Source: Cololabis saira (taxonomy: Eukaryota > Chordata > Actinopteri > Beloniformes > Belonidae). From it: a stretch of DNA of 64,000 nt. Below, one piece after another: positions 41,456 through 61,076 of this stretch (position 1 is the first letter of the stretch; every line of letters starts with the position of its first letter). The position numbers and the translations under genes were made by a program. The notes beneath the pieces are model-generated. The model did not search any database. It saw only the letters and a list, made by a program, of their open reading frames with translations, and was not told the DNA's origin. The stretch covers positions 33,244,879 through 33,308,878 of the forward strand of contig NC_084596.1 of assembly GCF_033807715.1 (NCBI RefSeq), read 5' to 3'.

Positions 41456-42304
41456 CTCATGCATGACAATAACCGCGGTGACAGGCTCACAGGCATGAGC
41501 TATTGTGTAGAATTAGATCTGGACAGGAGGACAGCTACAGGCTATAAACAACGCTGGCAGTTTTGATATGACATGCAAGCTTAAAGCCACTTCTTTCCTC
41601 CTCGAGCATGTTTGAGGCAAAAACGTGCGGCTGGAATCAGAATATGTTTCAGTGTCACTTTAGGAGTTAAATCAATAGATTACCAGGTGTCTTGCACCCT
41701 CAAACTTTCACTAGTGTGCAGTCATACTGTATATAAATATCTCATTTACGCAACGTCTGATTTTTCTAAGATGAAGTCGCTTTGAGTCGTTGTGTCTGAA
41801 CGCACTGAATTCCAAGAAACAAGAGACGCATCAGAAATGCGGCCGATCCTCCCATTACCGCGCACGCGCAGCTCCACTGTACGTCCGTCCGTGTCAGCGG
41901 TGATGATGAATGGAGGGCCTCGCAGTCGAAACCTATTTGCACTTCCATTAGACGGGGGGCCAAATGGGGATCAACATGCATATTTCTACCCGCGGAGAAG
42001 CCATACATCTCAGCCAAAACGTTGCCCCGGGCCGGCGGGACAAGAGGCCGCCAGAGAGGAGGGAGGAGGGGGGAGAGAGGGGGGAGAGGGGGCCCATTCA
42101 GCTCAAATACTTAGGGGAGTAAAGTAAATGTTTAGCGAAGCACCTTCTGTCCCGGCGAATTAAACTATTCCCCACTGCCCTCTGATCACATTCATCAGCC
42201 GCCGCGGCATCTAATGGGCTGGGAGCGGGCACACGCACGCACACACCCAGGGCCAAAAAGAAGACAAATATTATTACTATTGTACTTAGCACTATATAAA
42301 GTAC

Positions 42305-42305
<1 letters not shown>

Positions 42306-42389
<84 letters not shown>

Positions 42390-42409
42390 TATTATTATTA
42401 TTATTATTG
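42306..42409. repeat. (ATT)n microsatellite in dmbx1 intron 1
   Basis: About 34 units with one interruption (tattactatt near 42384). Confidence 0.97.
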
Positions 42410-43623
42410 AGATCATTGATAATAATAATGTATTATCAATCATCTTTAGTCAATTTTAATATTACATTGAAGTCCGCGTTTTAAAAAAAATGTTGCAATT
42501 AAAGTGTCCAAGCATTTTAATCACTAAATTACAGAAGGATAATTTTAGAGCATGGAAAACATTAAAATACGGAACTATTGGTGAAGATAAAAACTAATAC
42601 TTGAATTGTTAACATTTATATGCTTCAAGAAAACACATGAAGAAATCCACAAATATTCGTCAAATTAGATGAAGTTAAAAAAAAGAGTAAAACTACTTTA
42701 GTCTACATTGTCAAGTTTATAAAGGAGCGTTAGGCTAAGTGAGAACATTGAAGCAGGTTGTTAATATTAAGCCATATGTGCATTTTATATGAGACCTTAA
42801 TTCCCAGGAAACACACCTGTCATACAGCAGAAAGATTTATATCTCCTCCCTGTGGTCTATTTGTAATATAATAACTGCTTTGGCCTCAGAGACCCCCCAC
42901 CCCCCCTCCCGTCAGGCTCCTGGTTACTAATACATATCTAATCATGTCCTTACGTTTCATCTCTGCAAATGTCGTAAAGAAACGCACAGTTGAAGAAACT
43001 GCATGCATGCTGAAATGATTTCCTTCAAGAAATACAGAAATTACACTTTTTAAAAGCCTTTTTTTCAGGGCAGTAAATGTATGAAGAACAATTTAGAATT
43101 ACCCAAAATAAATTGATTAGGCCTACTTCTTACAAGAAATAATAAAATAAGGCCTCATAGATCAAATCAAATAAAGACGCCAAAAATGAGCAGTAACCAA
43201 ACATGATCACGGCCTGATAAAATACTGCTCCGCCGGTTTTATCACTGAGACCCGTAATTCTGACAACATTTCATCAACTCCATGATCAGTCAAAGCGACA
43301 TTTTCAATGGGGATTTAGGAAACGACGCGAATAAATTCATGAATAAGGCATCCGTCACGGTTCATTAAGGGAACGAGTGATAATTACCCCAATTAAAAGT
43401 CTTTTGTATAATTAATGAATGGAGCAGAATGATAATTGGATGTTAATGGATAACACTTGAGTCTGCGAGCGCATATTCAAATCTGTTGGCCCCTGCAGCG
43501 CGGGGGTCTGCGGTCTTTTTATCAGGATTATTATTATCAATAAAAAAAAATTAAATAAATAATTTAAAAAAAGTTCCGTTACTGGACCTACCAGATAAAA
43601 AAAAAGAAAAGAAAAATAAATGA

Positions 43624-46241
<2,618 letters not shown>

Positions 46242-46780
46242 GACTCAGGCTGTGTGGAAGAGAGCGGAACCTCGTCCGAAGCATCTGTGACTCCTGCTGC
46301 ATGTCTCCGTGTGGGGCTGATAGCTCCCTAGGAACCATTCACCAGATTCCTCTCCAGTAGATGGGAACAGGCCATATTACATGCTCAAAAATAAAACTTA
46401 CCAGAGTGGTTGCCACCTACAGATCTCATTTCAACAACTCTTTAAGACACACCATGGATTGGTGAGTTTTAAAAGCTCCTTTTCATATTGCAGCTTACAG
46501 GCCGAGAGTAAATTCATCTAAAATAACGGATAAAATACACAAATAAATACACATTTCAAGTAAATACGTTGGCTTAAAGGACACGTATGCATACATCTCA
46601 CTTAAATATGTTTCCAGCATTTAATGTCTGACCTTTAACGTAAAAATAATGATAATAATAATGAAAAAATAAACAGTCCTGAATTTGATGTGAACAGCTC
46701 TGGATGGATGCATTGGGTTGAGATGATGATGCAGATGATGTTTACAGGAATAATGTGAATAAACAATGCACTTTGCAGGG
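46242..46780 (+). other. dmbx1: dmbx1 3' UTR region with polyadenylation candidates
   Basis: AATAAA occurs at 46390-46395, 46668-46673 and near 46759, about 150, 430 and 520 bp after the stop. The sequence does not tell which is used. Confidence 0.5.
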
Positions 46781-48439
46781 AATCACAAATCACTTGTGCA
46801 GCAGAGAGTTTTCAATTAAGCAACGTGGATATGTACAGTAGACGCATGCACCGCATAACAACACTAATGGAAATAAATCCCAGCCATGATGTCCTCAGCA
46901 ACATAATTAAAAGTGACTAATTTAGCCGTTAAATGGGCAGTGATATGCCGCTTCATGCAGACGCCGGCTTGATAATGAGAAAATAATTTCAGTGACTAAA
47001 TTTTAAGAGCTTTTAATTACATTTGGCCTGGGGCTGCGGGAGCAGGGGCAGATGCAATTATGAACATGAATGCCATTTTAAGCAGTCATTATAAATCCAA
47101 AAGGTCTCCACAGCTAAACAGTTGATGGCCACATGGGGAAATAAAAAATCACTTTGCTATGAATTCAGCAATTTTTTTTTGTGAGACGAAAGTGATGATA
47201 CATATTCATGGAGTCTTGCTCAAAGGTTGAGCCTGGGGGCGAAGGTTCCTGCTTTGAAAGTCAGCTGTTTCTGTTTCAAGTGTCCATGTTCTCCGCCCAC
47301 GTCCGCTCCACTGCTCCGGCTTTCTCCCGCAGTCAACAAACATGCATTCACGGCTGATGGGAAGTAAACTACGCATGGGAGTGAGGTGAGATGGGACCAG
47401 ATTGAGACTGGAACCGGCCCACACCCGATGACTGCTGGGAAAGGCCCCGGCGTCCCCGCGACGCAGCGTAGCACTGTTCTGAGGAAACCTCTGCTTCTCC
47501 ACTGGAAGCCGTACTGACTCTTAGCACTTGATGACGAGAGACACACAAGTAGCTGATGTTTTCCGTTAACGTGTTCTGGAAGATTGTATCTTCAAATGAA
47601 AAAAAAGCACAATATTTTAAGATATAATATACAAAAAAAAAAAGTCTATCTATTAATGTTTACTGGTAAGGTAATTGTAAAGTTCCTGTTATGTTGTATT
47701 ATTGATAGTGGACTCAGATGACATTCCTTTAGCCGCACACATTGTAAGATTGTATTTGCCGAGCTCGCCGACAGCCCTGTCTGCTCGTCCTCGCCTGGTT
47801 GTCTGTGTGCTGCGCCCCGATGATTTCATTCTAAATGCATACTGTCTCCCTCGCTTCTACGATGAAACGAAACAAGTGAGCAATACGAACACCGTACGTT
47901 TTGCAAACAGTTCACGCTGAAAAGTCAAAGCAAGTGAAGATACTTCAGTGAGTTATCCACCTGAGTCCTCTGTGTACTTCTGTCTTGACCGTTTGAGTTC
48001 TGCTGTTGTTTAAAAATCCTGTTCCTCTTACTGTTTCTGTCCAACTGCTCGTTTCAGTGATTAATAGATTTATAATGGTTGAGAGGAGGGTAACCGGATC
48101 AACAGTGGCGTTTCCGCTGCTCCTCCCAATTCTGTAGACTTGAAATAGTGTTGTTGAAAAATAAATGTAAATAAACCTTGCTTAAAGAACTTTACAAAGA
48201 GGCTCCTCTTGTTTGTGCCGTCATCACGGAGGGGTTATGTCTGCACCCTGACGAGAGTGGTGCTCCAGCACAGCCAAGGGTCAAAACGTTACGAGATGAG
48301 CAACAAAGGACCAGTAATGTTGCTAAAAACAAACACCTGGAGGAACATCTTGTAACTGATGGGGCTGATTGTTAAGAGGCCAGTGGCAGATAAATACAAG
48401 CATCTCAGAGAGGCATCGATGTGCAACGGTTTAACTGCA
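46781..48439. other. Gene-free stretch; possible enhancer and an old repeat piece
   Basis: About 46880-47150 is repeat-free, with many TAAT/ATTA cores (cataattaaaagtgactaat near 46901; ttttaattacatttggcc near 47010), a conserved-element look. About 47408-47463 (cccgatgactgctgggaaag) resembles a common fish repeat also seen at 56176-56245. No exon is supported. Confidence 0.4.
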
Positions 48440-49583
48440 AAACCTGTTTATAAATTGTGAAGTGATTTCAGAAAAATGTGCATCAGCTTGAAATTGTGAA
48501 GACTTTGAAAAATACTGTAAAGTACATAATAATGTCAAAAGGTTGTGAGAATCTGGAGAAATCTCTGTACGCATGGGACGAGGCTGGAAAAACAATAAAA
48601 GAAATGGGTACTGTATGATAGTTATCTTTGGGTCGGCAGATGGCACCGCATTAAAAAGGCCGTGATTCTGTAACACAAACCGATGCAGGGGCTCGGGGAC
48701 ACTTTCAGAAATCATAGTTTATGCTGTCGTATCCACAAACGCAGGTTAAAGCTCCATCACACATATCAGCAGCAATATGAAGCGCTGCTGCCTCCTCTGG
48801 GCCAGAGCTCATTTAAAATGGACTGAGGCAAAGTGGGAATCTGCTCTCAGAAAAAAAAATATGCAAAAGTGTTATTAAAAACCATGGACACTGTGTCCTC
48901 AGTGCTAAAGGGGAGATTCATTCAGCTTGTTGAGGTGCGTTATTCATGTGGAACCGGAAGCTTACACATGAGATGTGAAATATCAGCGCTGGAAAGTTCA
49001 CCGGTTAAAGAGCAGCGTATGCTTCCATCCAGTCTGTTTCAGGTAGGGCCTTTTATCTTTTTGTAAGAAAACGTTAAACTGCAGCAATTACAAAAGTGTG
49101 ACTCCCAGGAGACGGGTCAGGGTGCTGAACTGGCCCACTTGCTCTCCAGATCACTTAACAACCAAAAACAAGTGAGGGCATTATGAAGTGAACACTGCAA
49201 CAAAGTCCAGGACCGTTGACTGGTATGTTCTGGATCAGACAAGAGGTAGGAACAAAAATCCTCTCCCAAACCCAGCAGCCCGTCTCGTCTGGTCTCCTCA
49301 GCTCCGTGTATGGATGTTGTTAAAAGTAGAGGATACAGGCAGGTAAACATCGCTCTGTTCTTCCTTTTTTGAGATGTTTGCTGTCATTAAATACAAAATT
49401 ACCTCATTTCATTCTAAAAATTGTAAATTTCTACGGTTTAAATGTTTGGTATATTTTATCTGCTCTGTTGTGAACAAAATACAGATCTATGAGTTTTCCC
49501 AATCAGATCATTCTTCTTTTATTCACCTTATACACACTCTATATACAATATACACACTATCTTTCTTGGGAACTGGGGCTTTA
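48440..49583 (+). mobile_element. Tc1/mariner-type DNA transposon relic, copy 2
   Basis: It shares a diverged region with the relic at 31930-32862 (gagaatctggagaaatctct at 48548). Further blocks, recalled from the same abundant fish family, are aaaatggactgaggcaaagt (48815), gggtgctgaactggcccact (49120) and a ctcctcagctccgt block (49295). The reading frame is broken repeatedly. A weak remnant of the 3' end (ttgggaactggggcttt) lies near 49566. It is a dead copy, longer in the 3' half of the transposase than copy 1. Confidence 0.65.
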
Positions 49584-52564
49584 AATACAAGGATTGTACA
49601 TGAACCAGACACTTAATATCACTTATATTTTTGGTCTGGCTCTGAAGTTTAAAAAAAAAAGATGTTTAGAGGAAAAAGAAAAGGAAAACGAAGAAAATGA
49701 AATGTTAAAAAAGATATCCAAATGAAAGAATTGCAATGCTGGTTTAAAAATTCAAACGTAAGGAAGCAGAAAAGGCAGCACAAAAAAACAACAAAAACAA
49801 ACAAAAAAACCCCACCTCACTGTAATCTGAAATATCTGCTAAAAAGGCAGCGTGGAGATGTCAGCCCTCCCCAATGAATAAGCAGGCCATTATCCTGAAG
49901 AATGACGGCCCGGGGCGGTGATTATGATGCTATTATATCTTTAACAGCACGGTTTATCAAAACGTACGGACCCCATCCACTCCCTCTCTCCCACTCCCAC
50001 ACAGCCACACTCAAACGTGCCCTTGCTCTTCCCACGGCAAACTTTCCATGCATTGTAAATGCATTACTTGTGCCGTGTGACATTGTTGTGCCGTTAATTG
50101 ATTCGGCCTTGACCACGTAGATTACACACAGCGTGTGTGTACATGACTAATGCACCTCCGCTGCGGCACGGGGCCTTTTCTCTGACTGTTATGAATGCGT
50201 GCTTTCCAAAAATCGGATAAAAGAGGATAATAAACTCACCAGATTAGCAGCCTTAATATGGCTACAACATCCCACCCTAACCTTGTTGTGTTTTATTACA
50301 CTACGAGTGGTGTGTGTGTCTGTCCCCGGCCAAGGGCATCTGCATCACGTGACTGATAGGAGCGAAGTGTGGATATACAAGCGAGCTGCACGTCCTTGTT
50401 ATCCAGAGGAGGAATCTGTTCAGGTACATGGCAGGATTTTTCTCCCATGGGGCTTTACGGCAGAGAACATAACAATACTCCTGGTCCAAATGCTCTGTTT
50501 TCTTAACACCCATCCCCCAAACACACACTCACAGCCACCCCGGGGGTTGACCAGGGATTGCTTGATTGTACTCCTGCAGGGTCAAATGTGTTGGGCCCTC
50601 AGTGTTGGATCAGGTGCTGCCCTCTCCCAGGGCTGATCAGTCACCGGTAGCACTGAGATCCATCTGCAGGCACACGTGGCTCCACAATTACTTTCCTCGA
50701 GACGAGTTAACACACATTTATTTATCAGCAAAATTTAAAAAAAAAAAGTCTATAATCAAAGGAGTTGGGGGTCTGGCTGTTTATACGACTTCACCTTCTA
50801 GAAAACAAGAAGTCCAATATGTGAATATAGTGGCAAGACATGATGTGGGAACTCTCTGTAATTTACAGGTTTTCTCCATTTATTTGCCAGAAAGTGTCAC
50901 AATAACAGACAAACACTACGTCCTGCAGCCGATTACACAAAACCGATCACACACTCTCATGTGCTGATCGATTGCAGCCTTTAAAAGTTCACAGTTCTGG
51001 TGGAAAAACAAAGTGAGGCCGTAGAGTCCTTGATGAAAGCTATTTGGAGTCAGTAATCTGCACACGTGGACTTGCACTGAGACTGATCAATTAAAAACAA
51101 CATTTTATGTTCTGGGTTCCTTGGAAGCATCAGTTGATGTGAATGATGCGTCACCAACAGATCTCTGAAGGCATACGATCAGGGGAGGAATAAAACGGAT
51201 ATGAATTTATTTGAAAGGGTTTAGGTGTCCATCAGACCAAAATTACACCAACCGTACCAGAAAAACCACAAAGTTGACCCCCCCTTCCCTCCCCGTATAT
51301 ATATGTACGCTTTACAATTCTTCCGTGGGGAGTTTTCCTACATGGCCATCACAGGCGCACTTATTTTGCTCCATTTCTCGCTTTGACTCTGTTATACACG
51401 CACAGACCCTCGGATCAAGACCCCCACACAAAAATCATGGTGTACCATTCAATCAGTGTTATTTCTCCCTCCTCTCCATAGTTCTCCTAAAGGTTTTAAC
51501 TACGGCGAGAATGAAAAGTGCCAGCGCTGGAAACCTCGGCCCATTGAGGAGGTGACAGGGTCTGCCAGAATATGATCCTAATCCTGTTTCAAGCATTCTT
51601 TTAGCCTAGTGGCACTGCCATTTCGCAGCATATTCTCTGAGCTGTCAGGCCTGGGGAAATCCCTCTGATAGTGCATTGCCCAGATACACATCAAAGCCCT
51701 CCTGGAAACCACCAGCAGGAACTTAAGAGAGAGAAAGAAGCACAAGTACAATCAGGCTCACTGTTGTACAAACACAGGCAACAGCATTTAAGTGCACAAA
51801 GATGGAAAAAGTTCACATTTTTGCTTGAAGGTGTACAAACATGTTGAGGTGGCAACAATCCTTTCCCTAAATCCTTTAAGAAACGAAAAAGGAGCAAAAT
51901 TGGTTGAACAAATAGAGAAACAAAGAAGAGAGCGATATGGAGAGGCAGGCAACAGGTGGCTAAAACAGCGTATCCAGGGCCACCCTCCTTTAGTTTCACT
52001 TCATCTTCAATTCTCTTCTTGTCCTCTTTCTCTTTAACACTCTGGCTGTCATCTCACCCCTCCCCGGCTAATCTTCTTAGAGAGAAGAAAATCCCCTATT
52101 CTCTCTTTTCTTAATCTGGCTGCAGCCTAAACTTAAGGTTGCATCTCCAATGTGGGCTTCAGCAGCCGAACAGGAGAGCTCTCAGTACCAGACGTGTCGG
52201 TTTATGTTGAGATCACACATTTAAGGCGCGCAGGGTTTATGACGCTTATCTGAAGCCATTTGAAGAGGAGTTTTTTGTAACCGGGTAGAAGAAAAGGTGC
52301 GTCATTATTTCATAAATCACAACATGCATGTCACGTCCTTTTTGGGCTGGTGGTAAGATAAGACTTTTAAAGTGAATTTCTTTTTTAGAAAATGTTATTG
52401 GAAAAAAAATTACCAAAAAAACACCATGATCCTTTGCAAATTCATAAATGGATAATTTGATGTTGCTTGTCATGTTGCACATGTGCATATCACATCTCAC
52501 ACATCACGTCCATCCATGCAGCCTGTCCAGCTCAAAGCTTACGCAAATGGAAAGAAGATGATTT
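49584..52564. other. Gene-free stretch between dmbx1 and nsun4
   Basis: No exon or RNA gene is supported. About 49840-50190 is a non-repetitive block with ATTA cores and GC-richer parts, a candidate regulatory element. The 145-aa and 133-aa open frames at 50199-50967 have no recognisable domain. Confidence 0.4.
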
Positions 52565-52626
52565 AAGCGTCTTTGAGTGCCCAGAAAAGCGCTATATAAA
52601 TAAAATGTATTATTATTATTATTATG
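52565..52626 (+). mobile_element. Short LINE (L2/CR1-type) 3' tail
   Basis: The phrase gcccagaaaagcgctatata followed by aataaaatgt and (ATT)n is the characteristic 3' end of fish L2-group LINEs, and parallels the stem, ataaa and TTA-repeat end of the element at 20846-20905. Only some 60 bp are left, an extreme 5' truncation. Confidence 0.65.
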
Positions 52627-55600
52627 TAAAAACTTCCTTGAAAGGCCTCATATTAACTTTTGTTTCTTTGGAAGACATTAACACTTTGGTTGGTAACCAA
52701 ACATCTGGACGTATCTTCTACAGAACTTAAAACTTAATGCATCTGGGTTAGTTACTGAATTAAACTGCAGCTGACTTTAAATTAATGCATATTAATTGAT
52801 AACCTAATGAGACTCCATCAGTCACAGGGGGCTTTAATTCCGCTTTTACTTGTAATACTTTTTACACATTTCAATCATAATATGACTGTATTATTGATGA
52901 GGTCAGTGTACAGCGGATGGACTAGTTTTTTGTAACTTGCAACTATCCTCACTGATGGAAAGCAACATGTAAGAGTTCATTACCAGGATATCAGTTAACA
53001 TTTATCATTACCCAGAGCCCTTCACCTCATTATTGGAGTACATTTATCACCCCACAATTATTTCCTTCCACCAATCATGTGAGGTGAAGACACTGAGGGA
53101 CTTTTATAAGAATTAGTTTATTTATGTTTTTGTTTCTGCTGCTGATAACGCAAAGCAACAAACTGGCTGAGATTGAACACTGTTTTATAATGCTCTTTCA
53201 TGCATTTATCACAAAAAAAGAAAGAAAGACTTTTTATTTTTGTCTTTTTTTTTTAAATACATTAATCAATTGTAAGCACATGTGTAGTGATTCATTTTTT
53301 CATATTCAGTTTTTGGAGCAAGTTACTGATGTGTTCACACCAGAGGATGCCCTGCAAACTTCAGATTTATCACCACAAGCTCAAAATATGATCTTACCAT
53401 CTCAAACTTTTAACCTAAAATGTTGGCGTTTTTTTTTAAAAGTGGGAAAATTGACTCAATCAATCAATCAATCAATCCATAAAAAAGTGCTAAACATGTT
53501 CTTTACTATGCACATCTTCAGTTTTATACTGCTGTGAAGTCAAGTTGGATGTAAATTCTTAACTCAAAAAAGAAATAATTCTCTTAAATGCAGTGACTGA
53601 TTCTGGGATGCATTGACTCCTGAAACCACCGCCGTCTCAGGGCGAGCACCTGAGAGCTCCACCGCAAAGAACAGTCCTAAAACTCATGTCAACAGTGTGG
53701 TTCTTACGTGGTAAAGGGTCTGAACTTGTGCAGCGCCGTTCTACCCACCTAGATGTGATAATCATCTAGGATAATACCCCCGTTGAGTGGGCACTTTGAC
53801 CTGGGGCAAGGCATCACTTCCTGTTCCTACACACTGAGCAGCATACGTCAACACAAATTATTTCCTATTCCTCTTTATGGGTGATTACAAAAATGACACA
53901 TCCTGTTGGACTAAAGAAAAGAGAATCCCCCCCAACTGTTGAAATCTCTTCCGTCTGATCTCCTGGCTGTAAAAACCACAGCAGCACTGCTTTAAATAAA
54001 CAAACTACTGCTTGCATGTCTACACTAGACATATAAACACCTTACTAATCACCTTGAAGGAATGAAGACGCAAGCAGTCAGTCATTACACTGTGTAGCAG
54101 CCCGTTATGGGAGTTTATTCAGTACCTGGAGCGGCTGAGGTGAAAACACAACACTATTACAGTGTCCCGTGTGCTCATTTGAAAGATGCAACGTTGAAAT
54201 TGTATTGTAAAAACACATCATGGTTCAAACTATTATGTTCATCTTTCTAATACATAGCATGTCTCCATAACACAGGCTTACACTCAGGGACACAAAAGCA
54301 AAGCGCTTCATTGGTTAATTCAATAATAAAGCAGGCAGTCAGTCGCATCTATAGACCGGCAGAATTGAGAGCAACTCATCTCCAACAGTCTGCCGTCTCC
54401 TGAGTGTTAAAACATGTAAATTTATGAAAGAACCCATAGGAAACACATATTTACAATGCATTTAGGTAATCACAAGATATGCAAAAAGGCATCCCAGGCC
54501 CCGGGGACGAATGCAGTCAATACAAAAATAGTTTTTATGTGTCATTAATTCCCTCTGCATTCCCTGATACATCCCTTTTTTGACACAGTAATACAGTAAT
54601 CACTCACAATCGCACAAAAAATTATCTGCACTCAGCTGTGGAATAAAAAAGGCGAGGGGTAAAACGGGGCAAGTCGGCCCATTTTAGCTCTCTGCTGCCT
54701 CTTTAATGTTCATCTGGGAGCCGCATGGCTGCCGTCCATCCCTGCACGGGGATGGCAGTCAGCTCCGGCACTCGGAGCAGCTTAATGATGGTGGGATGTT
54801 CGACACGCACTCGTGTACACAAATGTGCGCACACGCATACACCTTTTTCACGCTACATTGCCTGGCCAGGACAACATAAAGGGTCATCGGTGGTGTGATG
54901 GTACGAGATGCACCTCTGCCTCACATTAGGCTGTGATAAGAGGGGAAAAATTCACCTGTGAGTGATGTCAAAGCAGAATGGAGTCAATCCAGCTCTAGTA
55001 ATGAAAGTTGCACAGATTCAGATCTGAGAAGCCAAATGGTTAAATAGGTCATTACCTTCGTGTTCATTATCTCATCTTTTCCTACGGACATATATCACAA
55101 TATTAGGTAAAGCAATCTAACCTGATGAATAACCACAGAACCAGCCAAACCCATTTTGGCTGCAGAGTTACAGAGAGGAGGTAATTTCAATGGAAATATC
55201 TGTAATGTGACCCTGGAAACATCATCTCTATAAACCTGACCAGAGCAGGAGGTCACACACTGCAGCTCCTGCAGCGGAACACATACAGGATGTTTAGCGC
55301 CCTCTAGTGGACACGGAATATACAGGTCATACACAGGTCAGTCCTACTGCTTAGCTACTGGAGACCCCTGCAGGCCGCAGCTGGAACTGCAGGTACGTTA
55401 CACTGAAATTCAGACAATTCAGACAGTTCAAAATGCTCGTGATTGTAACTCTCCAGGGTAAACACGCAGACATGAGGACGTCATCAATCATGTCAGCAAT
55501 GAAATCCGTCCACTGTGGGGTCAGGACTGTTTTAGGAAATGCAGATGAGTCCTAATACGGCAAGTGAAAATAATTCAGTTCAAAAGATAATATCTTTTAA

Positions 55601-55636
55601 CACATATATACACACGCACAAGTCCAGCAAGGGCGT
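52627..55636. other. Gene-free stretch between dmbx1 and nsun4
   Basis: No supported gene. A short (CAAT)n lies at 53455-53475. About 52750-53060 and 54640-54970 are repeat-free, with homeodomain-type cores or GC-rich blocks, and could be regulatory. There is no sign of faah exons (no Gly/Ser-rich amidase signature). Confidence 0.4.
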
Positions 55637-60806
<5,170 letters not shown>

Positions 60807-61076
60807 CACGTGGTGTGACAAGGTTTTCCGTCCGACTTCGTCCTTAAATCTAAAACAAAGGTTCCGCACGTCTTGAAATGTCAGGTGGGCGGGGCCAAGC
60901 ACAAAGTCGCCATGTGATTGGACCAGCTAGACGTCAGTCACACAGTTCAACCAATAGAAACTATTCTCGATGAGCCTTCCAGTAGTTTCCGGCGTGAGAC
61001 TGACCTCGCGTCCTCAAGCTGGTACAAGTCTGGACTTCGGTTTCCTGATATTTTATAAAATTTAACGGACGTAATC
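60807..61076. promoter_or_regulatory. Shared bidirectional promoter of nsun4 and uqcrh
   Basis: Only 270 bp separate the two start codons. The region holds a GC box (gggcggggcc, 60887-60896), two CCAAT boxes in opposite orientations (attgg 60917-60921; ccaat 60951-60955) and a CRE-like acgtca at 60931-60936, with no TATA box and raised CpG content. This is the usual make-up of a housekeeping divergent promoter. Transcription starts are not visible in the sequence. Confidence 0.75.

Noticed and set aside
41135..41496. Pro/Ala/Gly-rich frames of more than 100 aa in dmbx1 intron 1
   Set aside because: They are translations of the GC-rich minisatellite.
49117..49350. 77-aa minus-strand frame
   Set aside because: It lies antisense within the second Tc1/mariner-type relic.
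60807..60902. Upstream in-frame ATG for nsun4 at 60902
   Set aside because: It would place the GC box inside the coding region, and the next Met (60806) aligns with the human start.
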